Positions 33,312 through 42,314 of a stretch of 64,000 nt of DNA are shown here, in pieces. The first letter of the stretch is position 1; each line of letters opens with the position of its first letter. A program made the position numbers and the translations under genes. The stretch lies in contig NZ_PCPP01000004.1 of NCBI RefSeq assembly GCF_002979755.1, positions 248,001 through 312,000 on the forward strand. Direction: 5' to 3'. Below the pieces are notes generated by a model. That model was not told where the DNA came from. It did not search any database and saw only the letters and a program-made list of their open reading frames with translations. The stretch is from Chryseobacterium culicis (GTDB taxonomy: Bacteria; Bacteroidota; Bacteroidia; Flavobacteriales; Weeksellaceae).

Positions 33312-34358
33312 ATGGCAAAATTGAATTTTGGAGGAGTAGAGGAGAACGTAGTAACAAGAGAAGAATTTCCGTTGGAAAAAGCTCAGGAAGTATTAAAAAA
33401 TGAAGTCGTGGCAGTGATCGGATATGGAGTACAGGGACCCGGACAGGCTTTGAATCAGAAAGACAACGGAATTAATGTCATTGTAGGACAGAGAAAAAAC
33501 TCCAAATCATGGGATAAAGCAGTAGCAGACGGATTTGTACCGGGAGAAACCTTATTTGAAATTGAAGAAGCTTTGGAAAAAGGAACTATTATCTGCTATC
33601 TTCTGAGTGATGCCGCACAGATTGAGTACTGGCCAAAAGTAAAACAGCATCTTACCCCAGGGAAAGCATTATATTTTTCTCATGGTTTCGGAATTACTTT
33701 CAGTGAGCGTACAGGAATTGTTCCTCCTGCCGATGTAGATGTATTTCTGGTAGCGCCAAAAGGTTCAGGAACCTCATTGAGAAGAATGTTTCTGCAGGAC
33801 AGAGGTTTGAACAGCAGTTTTGCCGTGTACCAGGATGCTACAGGAAAAGCCAGAGAAAGAGTAACAGCATTAGGGATTGCGATAGGAAGCGGATATTTGT
33901 TCGAAACCGACTTTAAAAAAGAAGTATACAGTGATCTTGCCGGAGAACGAGGAACATTGATGGGCGCTGTACAGGGAATATTTGCCGCTCAGTACGATGT
34001 ATTGCGGAAAAATGGACACAGCCCTTCAGAAGCGTTCAATGAAACGGTAGAAGAATTGACTCAGTCCCTAATGCCTTTAGTGGCAGAAAACGGAATGGAC
34101 TGGATGTATGCCAACTGTAGTACTACTGCTCAGAGAGGGGCTCTGGATTGGTGGAAGCGTTTCAGAGATGCCACTTCACCTTTGTTTGAAGAATTGTATG
34201 ACAACGTAGCGAAAGGAAACGAAGCTCAACGTTCCATAGACAGCAACAGTAAACCTGATTATCGTGAAAAATTGGAATTAGAGCTTACTGAGCTAAGAGA
34301 AAGTGAAATGTGGAAAGCGGGTAAGACGGTGCGAAGTCTGAGACCTGAAAACAATTAA
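33312..34358 (+). CDS. ilvC: Ketol-acid reductoisomerase
   Basis: 348 residues, a class-I length protein. It isomerises and reduces acetolactate using NADPH. Rossmann motif in VIGYGVQGPGQALNQKDNG (~36) with VIVGQRK(N)SKSWD after it, a phosphate-binding loop that suits NADPH. The C-terminal helical domain has DLAGERGTLMGAVQGIFAAQ (~215), with the Mg-binding acidic residues, and EELTQSLMPLVAENGMDWMY (starting ~254). Starts 46 bases after ilvN. Confidence 0.95.
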   Translation: MAKLNFGGVEENVVTREEFPLEKAQEVLKNEVVAVIGYGVQGPGQALNQKDNGINVIVGQRKNSKSWDKAVADGFVPGETLFEIEEALEKGTIICYLLSDAAQIEYWPKVKQHLTPGKALYFSHGFGITFSERTGIVPPADVDVFLVAPKGSGTSLRRMFLQDRGLNSSFAVYQDATGKARERVTALGIAIGSGYLFETDFKKEVYSDLAGERGTLMGAVQGIFAAQYDVLRKNGHSPSEAFNETVEELTQSLMPLVAENGMDWMYANCSTTAQRGALDWWKRFRDATSPLFEELYDNVAKGNEAQRSIDSNSKPDYREKLELELTELRESEMWKAGKTVRSLRPENN

Positions 34359-34369
34359 TAACTGAACAG

Positions 34370-35632
34370 ATGATGAAAGAGGAAGTAGGTTCCTCCGTTT
34401 TAGAGAATGTTTATAAAGCGGAGGAGCGATTAAAAAATGTAGTGGTAAAAACACCTTTGGCTGTCAATAATAATTTGTCAGCCATTTATGAAGCGAACAT
34501 CAGTTTTAAAAGAGAAGACCTTCAGAGAGTAAGATCCTATAAAATAAGAGGAGCGTATAATAAGATGGCAACGATGTCTCAGGAAGAACTCTCCAGAGGA
34601 GTAGTGTGTGCCAGTGCCGGAAATCATGCACAGGGAGTAGCGTTTGCATGTCAGAAAATGAAGGTGAAAGGAACTATTTTTATGCCTTTGCCAACCCCCG
34701 GACAAAAACTTGAACAGGTAAAAATGTTCGGTGGAAAATATATAGATGTGATTCTCTTCGGAGATACTTTCGATGCTGCTAAAGACGCTGCGATGAGGTT
34801 TTGCGAAGACCATAACAGTGTATTTATTCATCCTTTTGATGATCCGGCCATTATTGAAGGGCAGGCCACAACTGCACTCGAGATTTTGGAGCAGACAGAA
34901 GGTAGTGTTGATTATCTTTTTGTTCCGATTGGCGGTGGCGGATTAGCGGCAGGAATCTGTACAGTATTTCAACATTTGTCTCCCCAAACAAAGATCATTG
35001 GGGTAGAGCCTTCTGCTGCTGCAAGTATGAAAAAAGCTTTAGAAAAAGGAAGACCCATTCTTCTTGAAAAGATAAGCCGTTTTGTAGATGGGGCAGCAGT
35101 ACAACAAGTGGGAGATCTTACTTTTGAACGCTGTAAAAATATCCTGTATGATATGGCTACTGTAGATGAAGGACTGGTCTGCGAAACCATATTGTCGTTA
35201 TACAATAAAGATGCTATCGTGGTAGAACCGGCGGGAGCCCTTTCAGTGGCTGTATTGGAAAAATACAGAGAGGAAATAAAAGGTAAAAATGTAGTGTGTA
35301 TTATCAGCGGAAGTAATAATGACATTACCCGTATGGAGGAGATCAAAGAGAAAGCATTACTGCATGCAGGATTAAAACACTATTTTCTGGTCAGATTTCC
35401 ACAGCGTCCCGGAGCATTGAAGGCTTTTGTGATGGATGTTTTAGGTCCCGATGATGATATTACTTATTTCGAGTATACCCAGAAAAACTCAAAAGAAAAA
35501 GGAATTGCAGTCGTAGGAATTGCTCTGAAACAAAATAAAGACTTTACCCCTTTGATTGATAAGATGAAACAATATGATTTTTTTGTCAACTATCTGAATA
35601 ATGATCCTTCCCTGATGAATTTACTTATTTAA
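34370..35632 (+). CDS. ilvA: Threonine ammonia-lyase, biosynthetic
   Basis: 420 residues. PLP enzyme that makes 2-oxobutanoate from threonine, committing to isoleucine. PLP Lys in VRSYKIRGAYNKM (~57), GNHAQGVAFACQ (~85), PIGGGGLAAGIC (~188) and the C-terminal IVEPAGAL/SGSNNDITR context. The last ~85 residues form one ACT-like regulatory domain (LVRFPQRPGALKAFVMDVLG), typical of the isoleucine-inhibited enzyme. The start could be the next Met (34373). It is the last gene of the operon. Confidence 0.95.
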   Translation: MMKEEVGSSVLENVYKAEERLKNVVVKTPLAVNNNLSAIYEANISFKREDLQRVRSYKIRGAYNKMATMSQEELSRGVVCASAGNHAQGVAFACQKMKVKGTIFMPLPTPGQKLEQVKMFGGKYIDVILFGDTFDAAKDAAMRFCEDHNSVFIHPFDDPAIIEGQATTALEILEQTEGSVDYLFVPIGGGGLAAGICTVFQHLSPQTKIIGVEPSAAASMKKALEKGRPILLEKISRFVDGAAVQQVGDLTFERCKNILYDMATVDEGLVCETILSLYNKDAIVVEPAGALSVAVLEKYREEIKGKNVVCIISGSNNDITRMEEIKEKALLHAGLKHYFLVRFPQRPGALKAFVMDVLGPDDDITYFEYTQKNSKEKGIAVVGIALKQNKDFTPLIDKMKQYDFFVNYLNNDPSLMNLLI

Positions 35633-35636
35633 AAAA

Positions 35637-35771
35637 TGAACCATTAAGATTAATAAAGCTTTTAAGAATAGTGAAGAAGAATATCTTTCGATATTTAGTA
35701 AGCAGATTGCTTCATTCAAATTGATTTGAATCTTAACTTTCCTTACAATCTGAATTTTCCTTAATGGTTAA
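35637..35771. repeat. ~135-bp direct repeat, copy 1
   Basis: Nearly identical in its central ~95 bases (35664-35750) to copy 2 at 35864-36000. Each copy is bounded by inverted repeats based on GAACCATTAAGA; copy 1 ends in CTTAATGGTTA and is less perfect than copy 2. It begins five bases after the ilvA stop codon. Confidence 0.9.
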
Positions 35772-35831
35772 ATACATATTCAATATTAAATTATTTCGTA
35801 CACAATCAGATTCTAAAAACACAATGATGAA

Positions 35832-35866
35832 AAAAGCTTCACAATCTGTGAAGCTTTTATTTTTTG
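35832..35866. terminator. Bidirectional terminator between the two direct repeats
   Basis: Perfect 12-bp stem AAAAGCTTCACA (35832-35843) / TGTGAAGCTTTT (35847-35858), loop ATC, T-rich flank. It is likely to end the ilv operon and may also serve the opposite strand. Confidence 0.9.
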
Positions 35867-36000
35867 AACCATTAAGATCGATTAAAATTTTAAGAATAGT
35901 GAAGAAGAATATCTTTCGATATTTAGTAAGCAGATTGCTTCATTCAAATTGATTTGAATCTTAACTTTCCTTACAGCCTAAATCCTTCTTAATGGTTCAA
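35864..36000. repeat. ~135-bp direct repeat, copy 2
   Basis: Terminal inverted repeats TTGAACCATTAAGA / TCTTAATGGTTCAA (14 bases, perfect). The body matches copy 1 with a 228-base period. It ends 16 bases before the stop codon of the M28 peptidase gene. Confidence 0.9.
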
Positions 36001-36015
36001 TTTTTTCAGTTTTGC

Positions 36016-37485
36016 TTATCTTTCAAGCGAAAAATTAGAAATCACTTTCGGCCTTTCAGTTTCATTCGCTACTTTCCAGGATGTTCTGTACATCCATTCG
36101 GTCATTTTATAAAGCTTTTTGTAATTGATATTCTCAGATTCATCCTGTGGTGTATGATACTGGTCGTGCAGTACACTGGTGAAAAATATAGCAGGAATCC
36201 CAATTTTAGCATAAGGAAGATGATCACTTCTGAAATAGAAATACTCAGCATGACTCGGAGAATCCCAATCCTTTAAGTATTTGAATTTTGTGCTTTCATT
36301 ATTGGCTTCTTCAGCCATTTTTACCAATTCTTCAGAGTTTTTATGAGGAGCATTTCCTCCTAACAGTGCTGCTTCATTATTATCATTTCTTCCGATCATA
36401 TCACCATTCAGTACAGCTACAATTTTCTCTTTCGGAACAACAGGGTGGGCTGCATGCCATCTTGACCCTAGCAAGCCTCTTTCTTCAGCTCCATGGAAAA
36501 CAAACAGAATACTTCTTTTTCCCGGCTGTTTTTTATAAGCTCTAGCCATAGCCAGCATCGCAACACAGGTACTTGCGTTATCATCTGCTCCGTTATAGAT
36601 GGTGTCATTCTTTACAGGATGCCTGATACCGTCATGATCCTGATGCCCGCTTAGCAAAACATATTCATTTTTCAGAACAGGATCTGTACCTTCTATTTTC
36701 CCGATAATATTAACTGACGGATATTTGTAGGTTTCAGTAATCAGATTCAGAGAAGCTTTAGGATTATTTTTTACCCAGCCGGCATTTTCTCTTTTGATCC
36801 ATAAAACAGGTATATTATTCGTGATTTTCTCTCTTAGTCCTTCCACACCGTAGCTTCCTCTTGTCATTTGAGGCAGTACTTCTATCCAGCTTTGTTCAGA
36901 AGTATCATCGGTAATGAAGATGATTGCCTTAGCTCCCAGTTCCGCAGCTTTATTGTAGTATTTGTTTCTTACAAATCCGGGATATCTTCTCACAAAAAGA
37001 GTCATATCTTTTGAAATGTTTTTGTCTGAAGCATTCACCGCAAGAACTTTTCCTTTGATATTCAGTTTCGCAAGATCTTCAGGTTCTGCATTTCCTGCAT
37101 ACACAATTTCAGCATCTACAGAAGCATTCACAGGTTCAGCAACCAGAAAATCTTTCCATAATTTCAAACTTGTATCTCCAATTTTCAGGCTGCTTTGAGG
37201 AATAACCTGGTGTCTGTACATATCAAAAAACTGGAAAAAAGTACCATGGTCTCCGGCCGGTTTCATGCCTGCTTCTTTTGCTTTATCAGCAAGCCACATA
37301 GAAACTTTCAATTCATCCAGCGTTCCTGCTTCACGACCCCAGAACTGGTCTGCGGCAAGCTGATACATATCGGTACGAAGATCAGATTCTTTGATGGCTG
37401 AAACCAATGGTTTTTTATAATTCTGAGCATTTCCTATGGTAAATAAGAAAAGCCCCAGTAAAGAAAAAATATAATTTTTATTCAT
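36016..37485 (-). CDS. M28 family zinc aminopeptidase, secreted
   Basis: 489 residues with a signal peptide (MNKNYIFSLLGLFLFTIGNAQ). Peptidase M28 signatures: LLSGHQDHDGI (zinc His and Asp, ~282), GADDNASTCVAMLA (bridging Asp, ~303), FHGAEERGLLGS (catalytic Glu and zinc Glu, ~336), LNGDMIGRND and YFRSDHLPYAKIGIPAIFFTS (last zinc His, ~432). A protease-associated-like insert occupies ~130-240. It is likely to be a periplasmic or secreted aminopeptidase for peptide nutrition. The downstream neighbour, 8 bases before its start in genome order, is an unrelated small protein gene on the same strand. Confidence 0.92.
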   Translation of the reverse strand: MNKNYIFSLLGLFLFTIGNAQNYKKPLVSAIKESDLRTDMYQLAADQFWGREAGTLDELKVSMWLADKAKEAGMKPAGDHGTFFQFFDMYRHQVIPQSSLKIGDTSLKLWKDFLVAEPVNASVDAEIVYAGNAEPEDLAKLNIKGKVLAVNASDKNISKDMTLFVRRYPGFVRNKYYNKAAELGAKAIIFITDDTSEQSWIEVLPQMTRGSYGVEGLREKITNNIPVLWIKRENAGWVKNNPKASLNLITETYKYPSVNIIGKIEGTDPVLKNEYVLLSGHQDHDGIRHPVKNDTIYNGADDNASTCVAMLAMARAYKKQPGKRSILFVFHGAEERGLLGSRWHAAHPVVPKEKIVAVLNGDMIGRNDNNEAALLGGNAPHKNSEELVKMAEEANNESTKFKYLKDWDSPSHAEYFYFRSDHLPYAKIGIPAIFFTSVLHDQYHTPQDESENINYKKLYKMTEWMYRTSWKVANETERPKVISNFSLER

Positions 37486-37493
37486 GGGAATTC

Positions 37494-37730
37494 TTAATTG
37501 AAGTGAGCCAGTTTATCTGAAAACTGTTTTGAAAATTCCTTTCTGTCTTCTTCCAGTTTTTCCTGTGTAGAAGGTAAAATATAATTAAAAAGGATCTTGT
37601 CTTCATGGTCTAAAAAGATAATTTCCTTTTCATTTCCATCAATCATCTGTGAGAAAATCTCCCACATCGGAGTGTCTTTTAATTTTAATAATTCAAAAAA
37701 CTGTTCTGCTTTGATTTCGATTTTCTGCAT
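37494..37730 (-). CDS. Small conserved-looking protein of unknown function
   Basis: 78 residues, acidic and helical, no signal. It reads MQKIEIKAEQFFELLKLKD, then FLDHEDKILFNYILP and a charged helix. The composition is coding-like and the gene ends 8 bases before the M28 peptidase start, so it probably is cotranscribed with it. Family not recognised. Confidence 0.65.
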   Translation of the reverse strand: MQKIEIKAEQFFELLKLKDTPMWEIFSQMIDGNEKEIIFLDHEDKILFNYILPSTQEKLEEDRKEFSKQFSDKLAHFN

Positions 37731-37805
37731 GCTCTTTTTTATATATTATCGTTGGATATTTCTGAATTCTGATTCAAAAATAAAGAATTTGTATTTGCCG
37801 GGGTA

Positions 37806-40205
37806 TTAAAACTCGAGAAACTTCAGTTTAAACTGGATGGCAAAATTTTCTTTAAAATGGGGTGTTGCATAATAACCCACTCTGTAGAATAGCCCCAGAT
37901 TAAAATAGCTGGAAAGGAAATTGTTCCATTCCAAACCTACTTCCTGATACAGGTGATCCAATTTTCTGAACTTGAACTGATGATATTCCGGATGCTTCAT
38001 ATCTCCGATTGTCCCTCTCAGAACAAAATCAAAGCTAGAAACATTGTGCCCGAAACTTTTGAAATACCAAGGCAGTTTGTGGGTAAAGTAATAGGCTACG
38101 AATTTATCGTTATAGTATTTTCCGCCCTCCAGTGTTGCAAAACCAAGGTAAGAAGTAAGGTTGAAATTAAAATCTTTTCCCGGAGAGGCAAGTCCGTTCA
38201 TGGTAAAGTTTTTCCAGATCGGTGCTCCTCCTAAAACGACTCCACCATACAATCTGAAACCGGTAGTTCCGATGGGTGTTTTGAAATTATGAACAAAAAG
38301 GGCATCAAAACGTGAATAACTGAAGTCTCCCTGCAGTATTTTGTAGCTCTGTTCATAATTAAAATAAAGCTCAGGGTATTTCTGGTCAATCAGTGATTTC
38401 CCTTGAGGAGTCATAATATTGGTAGAATTCGGAGAATATTTTAAGGTAAATAATGTATTAAAATTCCTGTATGAAGTTCCTCTGTCTCTGAACTGATAGT
38501 CGAACTCTGCAGCTTCTGTATTTCTTCTTACTGCCAGGGCAACGGTAAGTCCGTTAGTGACATCATTCAGATAGGATAATGAAAATCCTTTAAAGTGAAA
38601 ATATCGGTCGTTGTTTAAGTTATTCCCGAAATTCATCATTCTCATTTTGAAATTCCAAAGCTTCCGGTTGAATTCTCCTGATGCGGTTACATCATCATAA
38701 ACCTCAAACCTGAAAAATGAATTTTTTTCCAGTGTAGTTTTCATATCAAGGCCCATTCCGTATTTCCACCTTCTGTCTTTCACACCATATGCGAAATAAT
38801 AATCGGGTGAAAAATAAGGATTGAAGTTTTCATTAAGCTTGGCTTTTAACCCTAATCTGAATCCTTCATAAGAGTTATAATTGACAATCTCATCTACAGC
38901 AAAATCTACAGAGCCCACTCTGATCTGTCCGTTCAGTAATCCTGATAAAATCTGTGCTTTACTGTCAATTTTATACTTTTTACCTAAACTGTCAATGGTT
39001 TTATAGGTATTCTGTTCCCTGTCGGTAAGAGGATCGGTTCTGTACTGATCCAGAGAATGCCCGTCAATATTTTTTACAGAGAAGGTATAGCCTTTGAAAT
39101 CTTTTGGATTTTCCTCAATAGGTGCTTCAAAATCAAAATATTTTGAGGTCAGAAATGCATAGGTTCCAAAGCTTCTTTTGTCTTTCTTATCATCAGCATG
39201 TTCTTTGTCATCCATGGCCATTTTACCCATTTTAAGCTTGGCTTTTTCATGGGCAAGAAACCATTTGTTATTGTAAAATACCCAGGTACTGGTGATAATT
39301 CCTTCGTTTTTGTTTTTACTGAAATTTTCAATTTTTTTAACTCCGTACGTTTCAGTATCTACATAAATAGCTCCATTATATTTTCGCTTTCTGTCTGGCT
39401 TTTTATAATTTACTTCACGGAAGCGGATCACAAAGTTTTTTCTTCCGTCCAGGGTAACGGTATCTGAAAGGAAAAATCTGTACAATCCTCTGTTTTCCGG
39501 TTTCAACTGCTCGGGAACGACATCTCTGTTACTTTGCTGAAGAGCGATCATTTCATAGATAGGCTGCCTCAGACCGGAGATTCTGTTGTCCAGGATATTG
39601 ATCTTTTCCCCATACTTTTTGGAATATAAAAACTCTTGTGCCCTTTCCCAAAGAAAAAGTTTGCTTTTTGAAAATATCTTTCTTGCGTTGATGTTATTCA
39701 ATGAGTCCTTTTCTCTTTTTTTCTTGAAAAGATTTAAATCATTGAAGTACTGATTAAACTGGGAAAGACTGTCTTCGTCAATATCCAGAGATATTTTTTC
39801 GTAAGATTTATAAGAATAGGAACCTAAACTTTTTGGAGAATTCTCTTTAAATAATTTATTTACTTTTTTGAGGATTTCCAATGCTCTGGGATCACTTTTA
39901 TCTTCAATAACTACCGCTTCAATATTGGTGGTTTTTGAAGTTTTTTTGAGGAGGGAAACCTCCATGCTGCTTTCTACTGTGATGGTTTCTTTCTGGTAAG
40001 AATCAGCGTCAATATCTATGTTTCTGCATCCTGTCTTAAACTCCAGAATGCCCTGTTCATTGGTGTATCCAATGATTGTATTGTCACATGACACTTTAGC
40101 ATTAGAGACAGGTTTTTGACTGGCGTCATCCACAACCTTAATTTTTGATTGCGAATACCCCAACAAGCTGATTATAAAAAATAATAACAGTAAACCCCTT
40201 TTCAT
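37806..40205 (-). CDS. DUF5686 family outer-membrane protein with carboxypeptidase-regulatory-like domain
   Basis: 799 residues. Signal peptide (ends near SLLGYSQ), then a CarboxypepD_reg-like beta-sandwich (~20-95: IKVVDDASQKPVSNAKVSCD ... GFLEF-type repeats), followed by DUF5686 (~115-460) and a long C-terminal beta-strand region ending in an aromatic residue pattern (FAIQFKLKFLEF) typical of outer-membrane barrels. DUF5686 proteins are common in Bacteroidota; their exact role is unproven. Probably outer-membrane located. The gene has its own upstream region of 225 bases and stands alone. Confidence 0.88.
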   Translation of the reverse strand: MKRGLLLLFFIISLLGYSQSKIKVVDDASQKPVSNAKVSCDNTIIGYTNEQGILEFKTGCRNIDIDADSYQKETITVESSMEVSLLKKTSKTTNIEAVVIEDKSDPRALEILKKVNKLFKENSPKSLGSYSYKSYEKISLDIDEDSLSQFNQYFNDLNLFKKKREKDSLNNINARKIFSKSKLFLWERAQEFLYSKKYGEKINILDNRISGLRQPIYEMIALQQSNRDVVPEQLKPENRGLYRFFLSDTVTLDGRKNFVIRFREVNYKKPDRKRKYNGAIYVDTETYGVKKIENFSKNKNEGIITSTWVFYNNKWFLAHEKAKLKMGKMAMDDKEHADDKKDKRSFGTYAFLTSKYFDFEAPIEENPKDFKGYTFSVKNIDGHSLDQYRTDPLTDREQNTYKTIDSLGKKYKIDSKAQILSGLLNGQIRVGSVDFAVDEIVNYNSYEGFRLGLKAKLNENFNPYFSPDYYFAYGVKDRRWKYGMGLDMKTTLEKNSFFRFEVYDDVTASGEFNRKLWNFKMRMMNFGNNLNNDRYFHFKGFSLSYLNDVTNGLTVALAVRRNTEAAEFDYQFRDRGTSYRNFNTLFTLKYSPNSTNIMTPQGKSLIDQKYPELYFNYEQSYKILQGDFSYSRFDALFVHNFKTPIGTTGFRLYGGVVLGGAPIWKNFTMNGLASPGKDFNFNLTSYLGFATLEGGKYYNDKFVAYYFTHKLPWYFKSFGHNVSSFDFVLRGTIGDMKHPEYHQFKFRKLDHLYQEVGLEWNNFLSSYFNLGLFYRVGYYATPHFKENFAIQFKLKFLEF

Positions 40206-40370
40206 GTAAAAAAACTACGTCAAAATTAATAATATTTATGATGGTAAAAAAGTTTTTAACAGAGTATAACATTGATTTAATCTAATGTTTTCATGGGTCT
40301 TCCCTCTGATAAAATTAAATGACAAAATCATTCAGATAGTCTTTCTGTATTTTCTGGAGATTTCCAATAA

Positions 40371-40406
40371 AAAAACTCCTAAACATATAAGGTACAGGAG
40401 TTTTTT
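40371..40406 (-). terminator. Terminator of the cytochrome c peroxidase gene
   Basis: Stem AAAAACTCCT / AGGAGTTTTT with a 15-base loop, about 25 bases after the minus-strand stop codon, followed by a T run on the minus strand. Confidence 0.85.
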
Positions 40407-40430
40407 AATTATTTGTTGTTTTCCGGGGAT

Positions 40431-42245
40431 TTATTGATCATCCAAAGCTTTCATAAATTCGATAAGATCATCTACTTCCTTGTCCGTTAGTTCTAATGGA
40501 GCATCAGAAAGGGTTTGGTTTTCTATTTTAAATCCCAATCCTTTTCCGCCCCCTTTATTATAAAAATTCATGACTTCTTTCAACGTTTTGTATCCTCCAT
40601 TGTGCATATAGGGAGCTGTTTTGTTAATGTTTCTAAGGGTTGGTGTTTTGAAAGAATGCTGTAATGAAGCCACTGTTTCATGGAATTTTCCTCTTCCCAG
40701 ATCATTGTCAAATGTTTGATTCTCTCCATTCACAGCTACTCCCAGCACTTCCTGTTCCGTTTTTTTGAAATTTGGAGGAACCGTACCATTGAATAAAGGT
40801 AAGAAATGACATATGGCACATTGAGCTTTTCCTACAAAAAGATTAAAACCACGCTTTTGATTTTCCGTCATTGCGGATTTATTTCCTCTCATGTATTCAT
40901 CAAAGTCAGAATTAAATTTCGCCAGAGAACGGATATAACTTGCCAGTACATTCTGCAGCTGCCATACCTCAGTTTTCTGAGAATGATAAATCTTTTTAAA
41001 GGCTGCCTGATAGTTTTTATCCTGATTGATTTTTGCAAGGATGATATTCAAATCACCATGCATTTCTTCTTTATTGGAGATCACATCGGAGCTTTGCCCT
41101 TCCAGATCATCTTTTCTCATATCCCAAAACTGACCATGCTGATATCCTGCATAATTGAGCGATGGGGCATTTCTGGCAAGTTCTGAATTTTCAAGAGACA
41201 TAGATCTGGCAAGCCCATCCGTAAATGCCTTCTCAGGAATATGACAGGTGGCACAGCTCCGGTTGTTGCTGTTGGAAAGAATTTTATCATTAAAAAGCTG
41301 ATGACCAAGAGCGGCTTTTTCTTCAGAATAGGCATATTCCTTTCCTGGCGTGAAAGCATTAGGGTTAAAAGCATTTTTAGAGAAAAAAGTAGCGGCATTT
41401 TTGTTGAGAGCAGTGGTTACTTCCACATCCGGAATATTCTCCTGATTTTTAAAATCAAGCATCAGAGCAGTGATTTTATTCAGGTGGTCAGGGATAAAAT
41501 TGACATAATCAAACGTATTTTTGTCTGTATTTTTTTTCAGAACTTCAATAGCTGAATTGATTTCTGCCACAATATTTTTTAAAGCTTTATCTTTTGACCG
41601 ATCAGTAGAAATTTGCTTCAGCGTTTCTTTAATCCCTTCCAGAGAAGAGGGCATTTCCTGCAAAAATACACCTGAAACAGGAGTGTCAAAACCTGAAATT
41701 CCTAAACTGGAAATTCTGAAAGCTTCCTGTCTTAAAGCATCAAAAACCTGATCTTTACTGATGGTAATCACCTGAAAGTTGGTGGCTATCGTATTGCTTT
41801 TATTGATAAGTTTATTAAGCATTCGGGTCACTTCCTCTTTGTTTGCTTGGTCATAAGGATAAAGCATCTCTTCCAAAACCTGTAATCCTTCCGGTTCTAT
41901 TTCGGTGTGTTCATCCATTTCTATTTCAGGAAGGGCAGGACCATTGATAAACCTTGCAGAATGGGGCAGGAAATATTCTACAGCCCATTCCATTTTTTTG
42001 TAGGTTTTTCTGATATCCTGAAACTTTTGCTGAAGGAGTTTTTCATCGGAACTTTTAGCAACCAGAGTTTTCAGCTCGTTGATTTGTTTTTCAAAATCAA
42101 TATTGGTTTTGATAATCCTGCTTTTTACAGAACCAAGATCTTCGTACACAGGCTGCTGCTTATCATTTTTACAATAATAGAGTGTAAAAAGTGCTGCTGC
42201 AGAGTATAAGAAAAGGAGTATCGGGTATTTTGAAAGTTTATGCAT
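40431..42245 (-). CDS. Di-heme cytochrome c peroxidase with long N-terminal extension
   Basis: 604 residues. A lipoprotein-type N-terminus (LFTLYYC, Cys ~25). Residues ~30-290 are a helical extension of unknown role. The peroxidase part (~300-604) has two CxxCH heme sites, RSCATCHIPEKAFTDG (~333) and AQCAICHFLPLFNG (~478), as in the CcpA/MauG superfamily, which reduces H2O2 with electrons from a c-type cytochrome in the periplasm. A typical CCP is ~320 residues, so the extension is notable; I see some helical, imelysin-like character but cannot confirm it. It lies 69 bases downstream of the PhoX-like gene on the same strand. Confidence 0.9.
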   Translation of the reverse strand: MHKLSKYPILLFLYSAAALFTLYYCKNDKQQPVYEDLGSVKSRIIKTNIDFEKQINELKTLVAKSSDEKLLQQKFQDIRKTYKKMEWAVEYFLPHSARFINGPALPEIEMDEHTEIEPEGLQVLEEMLYPYDQANKEEVTRMLNKLINKSNTIATNFQVITISKDQVFDALRQEAFRISSLGISGFDTPVSGVFLQEMPSSLEGIKETLKQISTDRSKDKALKNIVAEINSAIEVLKKNTDKNTFDYVNFIPDHLNKITALMLDFKNQENIPDVEVTTALNKNAATFFSKNAFNPNAFTPGKEYAYSEEKAALGHQLFNDKILSNSNNRSCATCHIPEKAFTDGLARSMSLENSELARNAPSLNYAGYQHGQFWDMRKDDLEGQSSDVISNKEEMHGDLNIILAKINQDKNYQAAFKKIYHSQKTEVWQLQNVLASYIRSLAKFNSDFDEYMRGNKSAMTENQKRGFNLFVGKAQCAICHFLPLFNGTVPPNFKKTEQEVLGVAVNGENQTFDNDLGRGKFHETVASLQHSFKTPTLRNINKTAPYMHNGGYKTLKEVMNFYNKGGGKGLGFKIENQTLSDAPLELTDKEVDDLIEFMKALDDQ

Positions 42246-42314
42246 AGGTATGAAAAAGTATCAACAGAGATTTTCTATTGATACTTTAATTAATTTGATA
42301 TGAAGAATTTAAAA

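Noticed and set aside
42000..42245. Antisense frames in the cytochrome c peroxidase gene
   Set aside because: They lack coding composition and overlap a gene with two clear CxxCH heme sites.
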